A stretch of 40,749 bases of DNA from Acidobacteriota bacterium. GTDB taxonomy: Bacteria; Acidobacteriota; Aminicenantia; Aminicenantales; UBA4085. Where the stretch lies: the NCBI GenBank assembly GCA_028749235.1, contig JAQULS010000007.1, positions 1-40,749 on the forward strand, written 5' to 3'. A program made the translations under genes and the position numbers. This document shows positions 33,751 through 40,749 of the stretch, piece after piece (position 1 is the stretch's first letter; each line of letters starts with the position of its first letter). Under the pieces are notes generated by a model, which did no database searches, was not told the DNA's origin, and saw nothing but the letters and a program-made list of their open reading frames with translations.

Positions 33751-35010
33751 TTAAAGCTTGGCGATACGGGCCAGGGATTTTCCGAAGCGGGCGATCTCGT
33801 CCCGGGTGTTGTAGTGGACCGCGCCGACGCGGACCATGCCCCCTTGCTCCTCGACGCCCAGCCGCCGGGTGACTTCCAGGGCGTAGTAGTTGCCGTCCCA
33901 GACGAAGAGACCGTCCTTGTCCATCTCCTCGGCGATCCGGCGCGGCGTCAGGTTCGGCAGGCGGAAGGCGAAGGTGGGGACCCGTTCGTTGAACCGGGCC
34001 GGATCGGTCAGGCCGTAGATCGTCGCGGCCGGCGTATCCTGCAGCGCCTTGAGCAGAGCCAGGGAGAGATCGTTCTCGTGGGGCCGAATCGCCGCGCAAG
34101 CCTGCTTGTAGACGAGGGCCCGGCCTTGGTAGCGTCCGGACAACCCGGCCGTCTCGTCCCGGCCGAATTCGCGGCCCAGCCACTCGAAGTACTCCAGCGT
34201 CCCCGCCAGCCCGGCGATGGCTTCATGGTTCTGGGTTCCCGTCTCAAACTTGGTCGGCAGATCGTCCGAAGCCGGGCGGACCTTGTAGGCGAAGAGATCG
34301 TCCAGGAGCTCGCGCCGGCCGTAGAGCACGCCCATGTGCGGGCCGAAGAACTTGTAGGGGGAGCAGGCCAGGAAATCAAAGCCGCCGGCCCGGACGTCGA
34401 TCGGCCCGTGCGGCGCGTAGTGTACGGCGTCGACGAAGACGAGCGCTCCGGCCCGGTGGGCGAGCTCGGTCAGCCGGATGGCCGGGTTGACGGTTCCCAG
34501 GGCGTTGGAGGCGAGGCCGAAGGCGACGAGCTTGGGCTTGCTCTCCAGGGCCCGCTCGAACGAGGCGAGGTCCAGCGTCCCGTCCTGGGGGTTAAAATCC
34601 ACCCATTCGACGCGGCAGCCGCGATCCTCGGCCAGCAGGAGCCAGGGCGAGATGTTGGCGTCGTGGTCGAGCCGGGTGACGACGATCGTGTCGCCGGGCT
34701 GGAGCCGCCGGGCCAGGGAGCGGGCCAGGTGGAACGTCAGGGTGGTCATGTTCGCCCCGAACAGGATTTCCTCGGGGCCGGCGGCGTTCAGGAAGTCGGC
34801 CATGGCCGCCCGTGTCCGGGCGATCATCTCATCCGAGGCGCGGCTGGTCGCGAAGACGCCGTCATGATTGGCGTTGTTTTCGATCAGGTACTCCAGGACG
34901 CGATCCAGGGCGTGTTTGGCGACCTGGGTGCCGCCGGGATTGTCGAGGTAGACCTCGGGCCTTTGCAGGGCCGGGAACTGATGACGGATCTTGATCGGGT
35001 CGAGGGACAT
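33751..35010 (-). CDS. Class V aminotransferase, cysteine desulfurase-like
   Basis: A 419-aa PLP enzyme. The Schiff-base lysine is Lys220 in ACSPYKFFGPHMG; Asp194 and His197 in FVDAVHYAPHG hold the cofactor. Other landmarks are YLDNPGGTQVAKHAL, ANMTTLTFHLAR and RLDHDANISPW. This matches the cysteine-desulfurase-like subfamily often labelled TIGR01976/VC1184. No catalytic Cys-bearing loop of IscS/SufS is evident near the C-terminus, so desulfurase activity is uncertain. AAAAGGAG precedes the ATG by 6 bases. The phosphatase gene ends 57 bases upstream on the same strand. Confidence 0.88.
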   Translation of the reverse strand: MSLDPIKIRHQFPALQRPEVYLDNPGGTQVAKHALDRVLEYLIENNANHDGVFATSRASDEMIARTRAAMADFLNAAGPEEILFGANMTTLTFHLARSLARRLQPGDTIVVTRLDHDANISPWLLLAEDRGCRVEWVDFNPQDGTLDLASFERALESKPKLVAFGLASNALGTVNPAIRLTELAHRAGALVFVDAVHYAPHGPIDVRAGGFDFLACSPYKFFGPHMGVLYGRRELLDDLFAYKVRPASDDLPTKFETGTQNHEAIAGLAGTLEYFEWLGREFGRDETAGLSGRYQGRALVYKQACAAIRPHENDLSLALLKALQDTPAATIYGLTDPARFNERVPTFAFRLPNLTPRRIAEEMDKDGLFVWDGNYYALEVTRRLGVEEQGGMVRVGAVHYNTRDEIARFGKSLARIAKL

Positions 35011-35067
35011 GAGCGGCTCCTTTTCCTTCCGTCCCCATCGACGCCTCGCTTCGGGCCGGGGATCGGA

Positions 35068-35532
35068 TCAGGGCTTGCGGCCGAGGACGCCCCGTTCCAT
35101 CTCGCGGTTGAGGAGGAACTGCTCGAGGCAGGCTTCGATCTGGACGGCCGTCTTTTCATAGGCATCGATCCCATATCCGCAGGGATCGGGAATCTCCCAA
35201 CCGTAGAGCTTGTCCTTCGGGATTTGGGGCATCTCCGACAGGCGCCAGAAGACGCTCGAGTCCATGGCGATAATATAGTCGAAATCCTGCGGCTGGGCGT
35301 CGAGGACGTTGCGGGGAACGTGCCCGGACATGTCCTGTCCCGTCACGCGCTTGATGACCTGGAGCGCTTCCGGGAACATCCGTCCCGCCGCCGGCTGGAC
35401 CCCCGCGCTGGCGGCTTCGATGGCCGGCGCGTGCCCGTGCCGGGTCAGCGCCACGGCCAGCGGACTGCGGCAGAGGTTGGCCAGGCAGACGAACAGGATC
35501 TTGACGGGTTGGATGGCGGTTGCGGGGCTCAT
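35068..35532 (-). CDS. Low-molecular-weight protein tyrosine phosphatase
   Basis: A 154-aa phosphatase with the active-site loop FVCLANLCRSP (Cys16, Arg22; C-x5-R) and the general acid Asp116 in IPDPCGYG. Family members dephosphorylate tyrosine kinases or other proteins; related enzymes reduce arsenate. No tyrosine kinase or arsenic gene is present in the window. It precedes the class V aminotransferase gene on the same strand. Confidence 0.88.
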   Translation of the reverse strand: MSPATAIQPVKILFVCLANLCRSPLAVALTRHGHAPAIEAASAGVQPAAGRMFPEALQVIKRVTGQDMSGHVPRNVLDAQPQDFDYIIAMDSSVFWRLSEMPQIPKDKLYGWEIPDPCGYGIDAYEKTAVQIEACLEQFLLNREMERGVLGRKP

Positions 35533-35995
35533 GAGTTCCCCGCATTTATATCCGGGAGACGTCCGTTCGTCAAGAAGGACTTGGGGGATGGGGGTTCGCT
35601 CTGGCGGAAATTTTTACGCCGTGGAGTCTCGTTTTTCTCGGCGGCTCGGAACTCGCGTCCCGCATCTATGCGACGGTCGTTGTACGGTCCGCTCATACAT
35701 CCTCGCCGGCCGGCCTCTTTCCGGGCCGGCTACCCTCGACACCTGCCGGAGCCGTATGACAATTCCTCCCCTGTTCCAGGGGAGGCAGGAGGGGTAATAC
35801 CTATAAAAAGAATCGGAATGCGGCTCCGCTCAGGCGAAATTTCCGCCCTCGCGACGAAGAGCGAAACGCTGATCGTTACGAGGGCTGCGAAGCGACCGCA
35901 TCGGCGCTTACCCCCAACCCCCCTCGCCCTAGTTAAAACGACTCTGTTTAAGACACCGGATTGACCGGGAGGACGAAACGGCCGATATTAGGAGC
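35533..35995. other. Gene-free stretch with nested inverted repeats
   Basis: No convincing gene in about 460 bases. It contains an 11-bp perfect inverted repeat, GGCGGAAATTT at 35603-35613 and AAATTTCCGCC at 35837-35847, with looser complementarity beyond. Inside is a 9-bp hairpin CCTCCCCTG/CAGGGGAGG (35765-35773, 35777-35785) without a T-tract, and GC-rich palindromes near 35709-35740. It looks like a degenerate repetitive element. A clear promoter for the lipocalin gene was not seen. Confidence 0.5.
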
Positions 35996-36535
35996 ATGAA
36001 AACAATCCTGCTCGTGACTGCGGTTCTCCTGGCCGGAATGGCGGCCGCGTCCCGGATTCCCGGGGACAAACCCTTGGCCGTCGTCCCTTCCGTCGACCTA
36101 CAGAGGTACCTTGGCGTCTGGTACGAAATCGCCTCCTTTCCCCAGAAATTCCAGAAGGGTTGTCATTGCACCAAGGCCGAATACTCCATGAACGACAAGG
36201 GCTATGTCAGGGTCGTCAACTCTTGCCGCCGGGGAGCCGCGGGAGGCGAGCTCAAGACCGCCGTGGGCAAAGCCTTCGTGGTCGCGGGATCCCATAACGC
36301 CAAGCTCAAGGTCCAGTTCTTCTGGCCGTTCCGGGGCGACTATTGGATCATCGACCTGGCGCCCGACTACAGCTACGCCGTGGTCGGGGACCCCAGCCGG
36401 AAATACCTTTGGATCCTGGCCCGTACCCCCAAGATGGCGGAACCCCTGTATCGGGAAATCGTGGCCCGGACGGCGGCGAAGGGATTCGACATCGGCAAGC
36501 TCGTCCGCATGGATCAGTCCTGCGCCGGGGAATGA
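35996..36535 (+). CDS. Bacterial lipocalin (Blc-like), exported
   Basis: A 179-aa protein with a signal peptide (about 1-19) and no lipobox. The lipocalin signature is in VDLQRYLGVWYEIASFPQKF; later strands include KLKVQFFWPFRGDYWIIDL and YSYAVVGDPSRKYLWILART, all typical of Blc. It has a cysteine pair in KGCHCTKAEY. Lipocalins bind lipids or small hydrophobic molecules in the periplasm. The sequence before the start (TAGGAGC) places AGGAG only one base from the ATG, so initiation may be weak. Confidence 0.92.
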   Translation: MKTILLVTAVLLAGMAAASRIPGDKPLAVVPSVDLQRYLGVWYEIASFPQKFQKGCHCTKAEYSMNDKGYVRVVNSCRRGAAGGELKTAVGKAFVVAGSHNAKLKVQFFWPFRGDYWIIDLAPDYSYAVVGDPSRKYLWILARTPKMAEPLYREIVARTAAKGFDIGKLVRMDQSCAGE

Positions 36536-36599
36536 TCGGCGGCGCGGCGGGGAAGGCCATCGTCCCTGGCCTGAGACAATTGTCACCCGGAGGGGGCGG

Positions 36600-36623
36600 C
36601 GGCGGGTTTCCGCCGGGTTTATT
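36600..36623 (+). terminator. Weak terminator-like hairpin after the lipocalin gene
   Basis: CGGCGG/CCGCCG (36600-36605, 36610-36615) with a GTTT loop, followed by GGTTTATT. The tail has few T, so termination would be partial. A perfect palindrome GACAATTGTC lies just upstream at 36575-36584. Confidence 0.35.
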
Positions 36624-36664
36624 CCCCGAGAGGGGACTCCGGCACGATTCTTGCCATAGGTTGT

Positions 36665-36693
36665 TTGTCTGGGTATGGGACAAATGCTAAGAT
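36665..36693 (+). promoter_or_regulatory. Candidate promoter of the GWxTD gene, with a dyad in the spacer
   Basis: TTGTCT (36665-36670), a 17-base spacer ending TGC and TAAGAT (36688-36693). TTGTC and GACAA form an inverted pair across the -35 and spacer, a possible operator. Confidence 0.55.
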
Positions 36694-36733
36694 AGACGAG
36701 ATCCTGGAATCGCCGTTGCAAGGAGAAGGGTTC

Positions 36734-37381
36734 ATGAAAGCCATAAAATGGGTTCTCTTATTGGCGGTCGGTTTCTCCCTGTTCGGATGCGGGGCGAGCA
36801 TGCTGCCGAGCAAGGATTCCTGGTACGCCCAGCATTACTTCATCATGCAGAAATTCGAGCGGGACACCTATCGCGGCCTGTCCGATAACGGCCGCTTGGA
36901 GTTCCAGAAGGTCTTCTGGGCCGAGCGATCCCCGGCGGCCAAGGCCGAGTTCGACAAACGCGTCGCCTACTGCGAAGAGGCTTTCCGGCGGGAAAACGCC
37001 AAGCAGCCCTGGAACACCGACCGGGCCCGCATTTATCTCCTGAACGGAAAACCGGCCTCCGTCGAGTACACCCAGAACGACAATTGGGCCTCGCAGTCCG
37101 CCGTCGGGGCGATCGCGTCCGGCGCGGGGGGAGTCAACGATCGGTCAGGCGAGGACATCCAGGCCAACACCCTGGAAGTCTGGTCTTATCCCTTTGAGCA
37201 GTATGTCATCGTCTACGGCTTCAATTTCCAGCCCCCCAACAAATGGAAGGCCATAACCATGTCCGCGCAAGGATCGCGATTCATCGGCGAGATGGAGACG
37301 ACCAGCCGGACGAGCACTTGGGGGCCGAAAGACCCCGACGGCTACGCGCGCAAGCTGGAGGAGCTCAAGACCATTCTTTAG
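36734..37381 (+). CDS. GWxTD-domain lipoprotein
   Basis: A 215-aa lipoprotein (lipobox LFGC). The domain runs from about 45 to 205: RLEFQKVFWAERSPAAKAEF, then WNTDRARIYLLNGKPASVEY, the W-N-T-D core of GWxTD proteins, and LEVWSYPF. These proteins occur in Bacteroidota and Acidobacteriota envelopes; their role is not known. The ATG at 36734 is chosen because AAGGAG lies 7 bases upstream and the lipoprotein signal starts there. Confidence 0.85.
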   Translation: MKAIKWVLLLAVGFSLFGCGASMLPSKDSWYAQHYFIMQKFERDTYRGLSDNGRLEFQKVFWAERSPAAKAEFDKRVAYCEEAFRRENAKQPWNTDRARIYLLNGKPASVEYTQNDNWASQSAVGAIASGAGGVNDRSGEDIQANTLEVWSYPFEQYVIVYGFNFQPPNKWKAITMSAQGSRFIGEMETTSRTSTWGPKDPDGYARKLEELKTIL

Positions 37382-37387
37382 CGCGGA

Positions 37388-37417
37388 TTGACACGCCGTC
37401 CGTCCTTCCTCAATAAT
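37388..37417 (+). promoter_or_regulatory. Candidate promoter of the second C69 gene
   Basis: TTGACA (37388-37393), an 18-base spacer and AATAAT (37412-37417). The start codon at 37443 follows AAGGAGG. Confidence 0.6.
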
Positions 37418-37442
37418 AGGCCCTCTTATCAAGGAGGACCGT

Positions 37443-39188
37443 ATGAGCTCGAACGTCCGTTCCCGCGTCCCGATCCGCGTTCTATCCCTCGGCCTGTTGC
37501 TTCTTCTCGCCGGCTTGGCCGGCGCTTCCGCCGTCCAAGCGCCCGCGAAGACGGCTTCGCCCTGGGCCAAGCCCTGGCCGGCCGAGTTCGACGGCTGCAC
37601 CAGCATCATGGTCGGCCGCCTGGCTTCGACCGACGGCTCGGTCATGACCGCCCACACCTGTGACGGTCCCTACCGCCAGTGGGTGACCATCGTGCCCCAC
37701 GCCAAGTACCCCGCCGGCGCCAAGACCAAGATCTACTCCGGCCTGATGCACACCGAGACCCCGGTCGAGATGCGCAACGTCAAGGTGACCGGCGAGATTC
37801 CCCAAGCGGCCGAAACCTATGCTTTCATGAACACGGCCTACCCGTGCATGAACGAGGCCGGCCTGGCCATCGGCGAGACGACCATCGGCGGCCGCCGGGA
37901 GCTCTACAATCCCGAGGGCCAGCTCATGATCGAGGAGATCGAGCGGCTCATCCTGGAGCGCTGCAAGACCGCCCGTGAGGCCATCAAGCTGGCCGGCGAG
38001 CTGATCAAGACCTACGGCTACGGCGACTTCGGCGAGTGCATCACCATCGCCGACGCCAAGGAAGTTTGGCACCTCGAGATCTTCGGCGAGGGCCCCCTGC
38101 AGAAGGGCGGCGTCTGGGCGGCCGTCCGCATCCCGGACGACCACGTCGGGATTTCGGCCAACATCCCCCGCATCAGCGAAGTCGATCCCAAGAATCCCGA
38201 TCGCTACATGGCCTCGGAGAACGTCTTCAAGCTGGCCGAGGAGATGGGCTGGTACGACCCCGCCAAGGGTGAGCCGTTCAAGTTCTGGAAGGCCTACAGC
38301 GGAATGCGGCCGTATTCCATCCGCGATTTCTACGTCCTGAGCACCTTGGCCCCTTCGCTGGGGCTCAAGATGGACCTGCCCGAGCTGCCCTTTTCGGTCA
38401 AGTCGGAAAAGAAGCTGTCCGTGAGCGACGTTCTCAAGTACTACCGCGAGACCTACGCCGGCACGGAATGGGATCCGACCAAGAACTTGATGATCCCGCG
38501 GCGCCAGATGATGGGCCGCCCCGGCGGCGGACCTCCGCCCGCCGCGGGCGCCAAGCCGGGCAACCCGCCGCAGGGCGCCCCGCAGACTCCGGCTCCGGCT
38601 CAGGCGCCCGAGATGGTCAAGAGCCCCCTGGCCCAGCCGTTCCTTTCGGGCGACCTGATCCAGCTCGTGAACGCCCTCAAGCCGGGGACGATCGTCAATC
38701 AGAGAGCCATCGCCATCAGCGGCTGCTCCTACGCCACCGTCCTGCAGTGCCGGTCCAACCTGCCGCCGGCCATCGGCACCGTCTGCTGGTTCGCCTTCGA
38801 CAATCCGGGCTTGAGCCCGCGCATCCCGATCTACGCCGGGGTCACGACGCTCCCGCCGAGCTTCGCCATTTGCGGCCAGTGGCGCTACCGGATGGATTCG
38901 GCGACCTGGATGTTCCGCCGCACCAACCGCCTGGCCACGATCAAGTGGGGAGCGACCCAGAAGATCATGGAGGACAATCTGGCCGCTTTCGAGAAGAAGG
39001 CGCTGCTCGAGATGCCGGTCGTGGAGAAGACCTACCTGGATATGCTGGCATCCAAGACGCCGGAAAAGCTGCCTTTCACTCCGGCCGAGTATCTGACCCA
39101 ATACTGCAACGACTTCGCCCACGCGGCCATGAGCAAGTCCATCGAGCTGGGCGACCAGTTCATGTTCCTGCTCCGCGGCGGGCTGTAA
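37443..39188 (+). CDS. Exported C69 family dipeptidase (second copy)
   Basis: A 581-aa paralog of the C69 peptidase at 13002-14789. After a signal peptide (about 1-32) and short propeptide, Cys52 in GCTSIMVGRLASTDGSVM is the expected nucleophile. PDDHVGISANIPRISEVD and the RAIAISGCSYATVLQCR region are in family positions. A Gly/Pro/Ala-rich linker (about 359-390) interrupts the C-terminal half and is absent from the first copy. It also lacks the extra cysteines around the nucleophile. The gene has its own promoter, a strong SD and a strong terminator, so it is a stand-alone unit. Confidence 0.92.
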   Translation: MSSNVRSRVPIRVLSLGLLLLLAGLAGASAVQAPAKTASPWAKPWPAEFDGCTSIMVGRLASTDGSVMTAHTCDGPYRQWVTIVPHAKYPAGAKTKIYSGLMHTETPVEMRNVKVTGEIPQAAETYAFMNTAYPCMNEAGLAIGETTIGGRRELYNPEGQLMIEEIERLILERCKTAREAIKLAGELIKTYGYGDFGECITIADAKEVWHLEIFGEGPLQKGGVWAAVRIPDDHVGISANIPRISEVDPKNPDRYMASENVFKLAEEMGWYDPAKGEPFKFWKAYSGMRPYSIRDFYVLSTLAPSLGLKMDLPELPFSVKSEKKLSVSDVLKYYRETYAGTEWDPTKNLMIPRRQMMGRPGGGPPPAAGAKPGNPPQGAPQTPAPAQAPEMVKSPLAQPFLSGDLIQLVNALKPGTIVNQRAIAISGCSYATVLQCRSNLPPAIGTVCWFAFDNPGLSPRIPIYAGVTTLPPSFAICGQWRYRMDSATWMFRRTNRLATIKWGATQKIMEDNLAAFEKKALLEMPVVEKTYLDMLASKTPEKLPFTPAEYLTQYCNDFAHAAMSKSIELGDQFMFLLRGGL

Positions 39189-39210
39189 GCCGCGGCGGCG
39201 TTCATCCCGT

Positions 39211-39253
39211 CCTCATCCCCTCCGCCTCAGGAGGGGATGAGGGCGTTTTTTTT
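39211..39253 (+). terminator. Strong rho-independent terminator of the second C69 gene
   Basis: A perfect 13-bp stem, CCTCATCCCCTCC (39211-39223) with GGAGGGGATGAGG (39230-39242), a 6-base loop and eight T at 39246-39253. The MITE-like element begins 7 bases later. Confidence 0.95.
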
Positions 39254-39259
39254 GGATCT

Positions 39260-39523
39260 TCTCCCATCTCCGGGGATAGCGTCCCGGGGTACCGTCCCGG
39301 CCAGGCTTGGCGCGGTCCTCGTCAGGACGAATTCCTATTCGGTCCTCGCGAGGGCTGCTCGGTTGAGCCTGCACTTATGTCTTTCTTGGACCGGCGAATC
39401 TCCGGCTCGATCTCGCCCTGGATTTCCATCAAGGTACTGGCGTCACGGGCTCAACCATCGCTTTTCAGCACCGTCGCCCCCGACGGTGTACCCCGGCCCG
39501 CTTGGCTCCCCGGAGATGGGAGA
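39260..39523. mobile_element. MITE-like element, copy 2 (short form)
   Basis: A 264-base element with perfect 17-bp terminal inverted repeats, TCTCCCATCTCCGGGGA (39260-39276) and its complement (39507-39523). It matches copy 1 (15677-16020) in inverted orientation; 39291-39532 is about 97% identical to 15668-15909. Six of seven differences fall within about 33 bases, partly in the loop of a CCGG-CCGG hairpin. It lacks the 79-base segment of copy 1. It lies directly after a terminator T-tract, in the same relative orientation as copy 1. Nothing else is seen in 39189-39544. Confidence 0.8.
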
Positions 39524-39544
39524 TGAACCTTTTTGCCCCCGGGT

Positions 39545-39889
39545 TCAGAACAGGTCGATGTTGGCGACCCGGCCGTCGAAGCGGTTCACTTGGCAGCGGA
39601 AGTGCTCGCGCACGCGGACGCGCCGGGACCGATCAAACGTCACCGTTCCGATGACCTCGGCGTCCGTCCGGCCGACCGCCCGGATGCGCACGGACGAAGT
39701 CCGGGGCACGGCCTCGCGGCCGTGGCGCCGGATGACGAAGTCGCAAACGGCTTGGTTGGCCGCGTTCCGGATTTCGTAGGAGGACAGTCCCGGGCCGGCC
39801 GGGCCGGGGGGATATCCGGGGCCGGGGGGAGGGACGAAGCATGCGGCCGCGGCCAGGACGAGGAAAAGAAGCATCCACTTTTTCGTCAT
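39545..39889 (-). CDS. Small proline-rich lipoprotein, unknown
   Basis: A 114-aa protein; the signal ends AAAC (a passable lipobox). A Pro/Gly-rich stretch (FVPPPGPGYPPGPAGPG) precedes a compact beta-rich domain (about 36-114) with SYEIRNAANQAVCDFVIRRH and TVTFDRSRRVRVREHFRC, possibly an Ig-like or C2-like fold with a Cys pair (Cys49, Cys99 approximately). It is not a recognised family. It is divergent from the class IV aminotransferase gene. Confidence 0.65.
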   Translation of the reverse strand: MTKKWMLLFLVLAAAACFVPPPGPGYPPGPAGPGLSSYEIRNAANQAVCDFVIRRHGREAVPRTSSVRIRAVGRTDAEVIGTVTFDRSRRVRVREHFRCQVNRFDGRVANIDLF

Positions 39890-39942
39890 CGATCATCCTC
39901 CTGCAAGGATTCTCCGAAGCCTTCTGACAGCCCCATGAGATG

Positions 39943-39971
39943 ATGATGAGGGGGGAGCGGGGTTTTGTCAA
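39943..39971 (-). promoter_or_regulatory. Candidate promoter of the small lipoprotein gene
   Basis: On the minus strand a consensus TTGACA (39966-39971), a 17-base spacer and a poor -10 CATCAT (39943-39948). Confidence 0.4.
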
Positions 39972-40053
39972 CCGTCTGGACCCGGCCTTGATATCCGCAC
40001 CATCCGAAATCGAGCCTCGACGAGGTTTTCGCCGCGGTTTGGCTGAGCGGCCG

Positions 40054-40082
40054 TTGACGTCCGGCCCCTGCCGTGCTACCTT
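40054..40082 (+). promoter_or_regulatory. Candidate promoter of the class IV aminotransferase gene
   Basis: TTGACG (40054-40059), a 17-base spacer ending TGC and TACCTT (40077-40082). Confidence 0.5.
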
Positions 40083-40108
40083 TCCTCTTCGATTCAAGGA
40101 GGCGCATC

Positions 40109-40749
40109 ATGGCCAAGTTCGAAGGCATCCACTGGGCCGACAGGCAATTACGCTTTCTCCTGACGGACAAGTCCGTCGCGGTTCTGCCCGAAGATGCGCC
40201 GGTCGCGGCCTGTTCGCGGTCGACGAACTACGCCGTCTTCCTGGCTTTCGAGGGCATCCGCTTCTTCTGCCGGAAAAACCAAGCCGGCCGGCTCGAAGTG
40301 GTCTTCCTGAACTGGGATCAAAACCTCGAGCGCTTCCGGCGCGGCATGGCCTTCAACCTCGCGGCGGACCAGACGGCTCTTGTTCCGACCCGGGAGGAGC
40401 TGGAGGATCTGATCGTCCGGCGCTACTTCGGGAATCCGGCCATGCGCCCGTTCCTGGAGGAGATGGCGGCCTTGAAAGCGCAGGGTTACCTGCGTCCGTT
40501 TACGGTGGACGAGGAGCAGTCGATTGGGGTCACCTTCCCCAACCAGCCGGCCATCCGGATGCTGGCCAACCGGTACGACCGCTACATGGGCGAGCCGTTC
40601 GAGGGAGTCGTCATCCCCAACCTGGTCCGGGCGGTCGGGCTCAACGGCACCGGCTGCCTCAAGCTCGGCATCAACTACGTGGTCAGCATCAAGGCCATCG
40701 ACGCGGCCCGGCGGGTTCATCCGGGCGCGGTCTCGGCGCTCTTCCTGGA
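40109..40749 (+). CDS. Class IV (branched-chain type) aminotransferase, 3' truncated by window end
   Basis: The frame is open from ATG at 40109 (AAGGAGG 7 bases upstream) to the end of the window, 213 residues. It reads MAKFEGIHWADRQLRFLLTD, has FEGIRFF and LNWDQNLERFRRGMAFNL in its N-terminal domain, and ends with NGTGCLKLGINYVVSIKAID, close to the GTGxxKxGGNYA segment of IlvE-type PLP aminotransferases. The Lys that binds PLP and the second half would lie partly beyond the window or within the divergent sequence; I did not assign it. It probably transfers amino groups of amino acids. Family call is likely; substrate unknown. Confidence 0.7.
   Translation, partial: MAKFEGIHWADRQLRFLLTDKSVAVLPEDAPVAACSRSTNYAVFLAFEGIRFFCRKNQAGRLEVVFLNWDQNLERFRRGMAFNLAADQTALVPTREELEDLIVRRYFGNPAMRPFLEEMAALKAQGYLRPFTVDEEQSIGVTFPNQPAIRMLANRYDRYMGEPFEGVVIPNLVRAVGLNGTGCLKLGINYVVSIKAIDAARRVHPGAVSALFL

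Noticed and set aside
35765-35785. Hairpin as an intrinsic terminator
   Set aside because: There is no T-tract on either side, and it is 280 bases from the nearest gene end.
33814-35964. 716-codon plus-strand frame opposite the aminotransferase and phosphatase genes
   Set aside because: The minus-strand genes have intact PLP and C-x5-R active sites; this frame has no recognisable domain.
1-40749. CRISPR array, rRNA or tRNA genes, integrase, toxin-antitoxin pair or phage genes
   Set aside because: No regularly spaced repeats, RNA gene signatures or such protein families were found on either strand.

Overview
This is a high-GC bacterial chromosomal window of about 40.7 kb carrying some 34 protein genes. 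They include many exported proteins (signal peptides, lipoboxes), an outer-membrane-type barrel, an MCE lipid-transport operon, GWxTD and C69 proteins and a lipocalin, so the cell is very probably Gram-negative. The gene mix (two C69 dipeptidases, an M16 pair, a GWxTD lipoprotein, a DUF1848 protein, a GtaA-like glutaminase) resembles Acidobacteriota or Candidatus Aminicenantes, but that placement is inference; no rRNA or tRNA gene was seen.

Layout. 0.1-8.2 kb: an exported NHL beta-propeller protein, a 1605-aa hybrid histidine kinase on the minus strand, a 3' remnant of a second NHL gene, and a membrane PAS-GGDEF diguanylate cyclase whose best-supported start is an ATA codon. 8.2-9.5 kb: a minus-strand operon of DUF2089 regulator, small membrane protein, SHOCT-like protein and an overlapping 21-codon hydrophobic micro-ORF, read from a strikingly AT-rich promoter region. 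9.5-9.8 kb: a coding-looking remnant broken by one in-frame TGA. 9.9-18.8 kb: an exported HExxH protein, a DUF1848 protein, a C69 peptidase, an exported methyltransferase-like protein and two coupled M16 proteins. 18.9-21.9 kb: a four-gene Mla/MCE operon. 21.9-27.4 kb: APC permease, a CDF transporter with three tandem cytoplasmic domains, a DAACS dicarboxylate/amino-acid symporter and a MenC/N-acylamino-acid racemase-type enolase-superfamily enzyme. 27.5-30.2 kb: a beta-barrel protein and the DUF47-PiT phosphate pair. 30.3-33.7 kb: a GtaA-like glutaminase and a lipoprotein. 33.7-40.7 kb: class V aminotransferase, low-molecular-weight phosphatase, lipocalin, GWxTD lipoprotein, second C69 peptidase, a small lipoprotein and a class IV aminotransferase cut by the window end.

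Taken together, the exported peptidases, glutaminase, amino-acid and dicarboxylate carriers and racemase suggest a peptide- and amino-acid-using lifestyle (inference). The most unusual non-coding content is (i) two inverted copies of a MITE-like element with 17-bp terminal inverted repeats, each placed directly after the T-tract of a rho-independent terminator and in the same orientation relative to that terminator, (ii) two copies of a 98-bp double-hairpin element placed after plus-strand genes, and (iii) the AT-rich DUF2089 operon with its micro-ORF.
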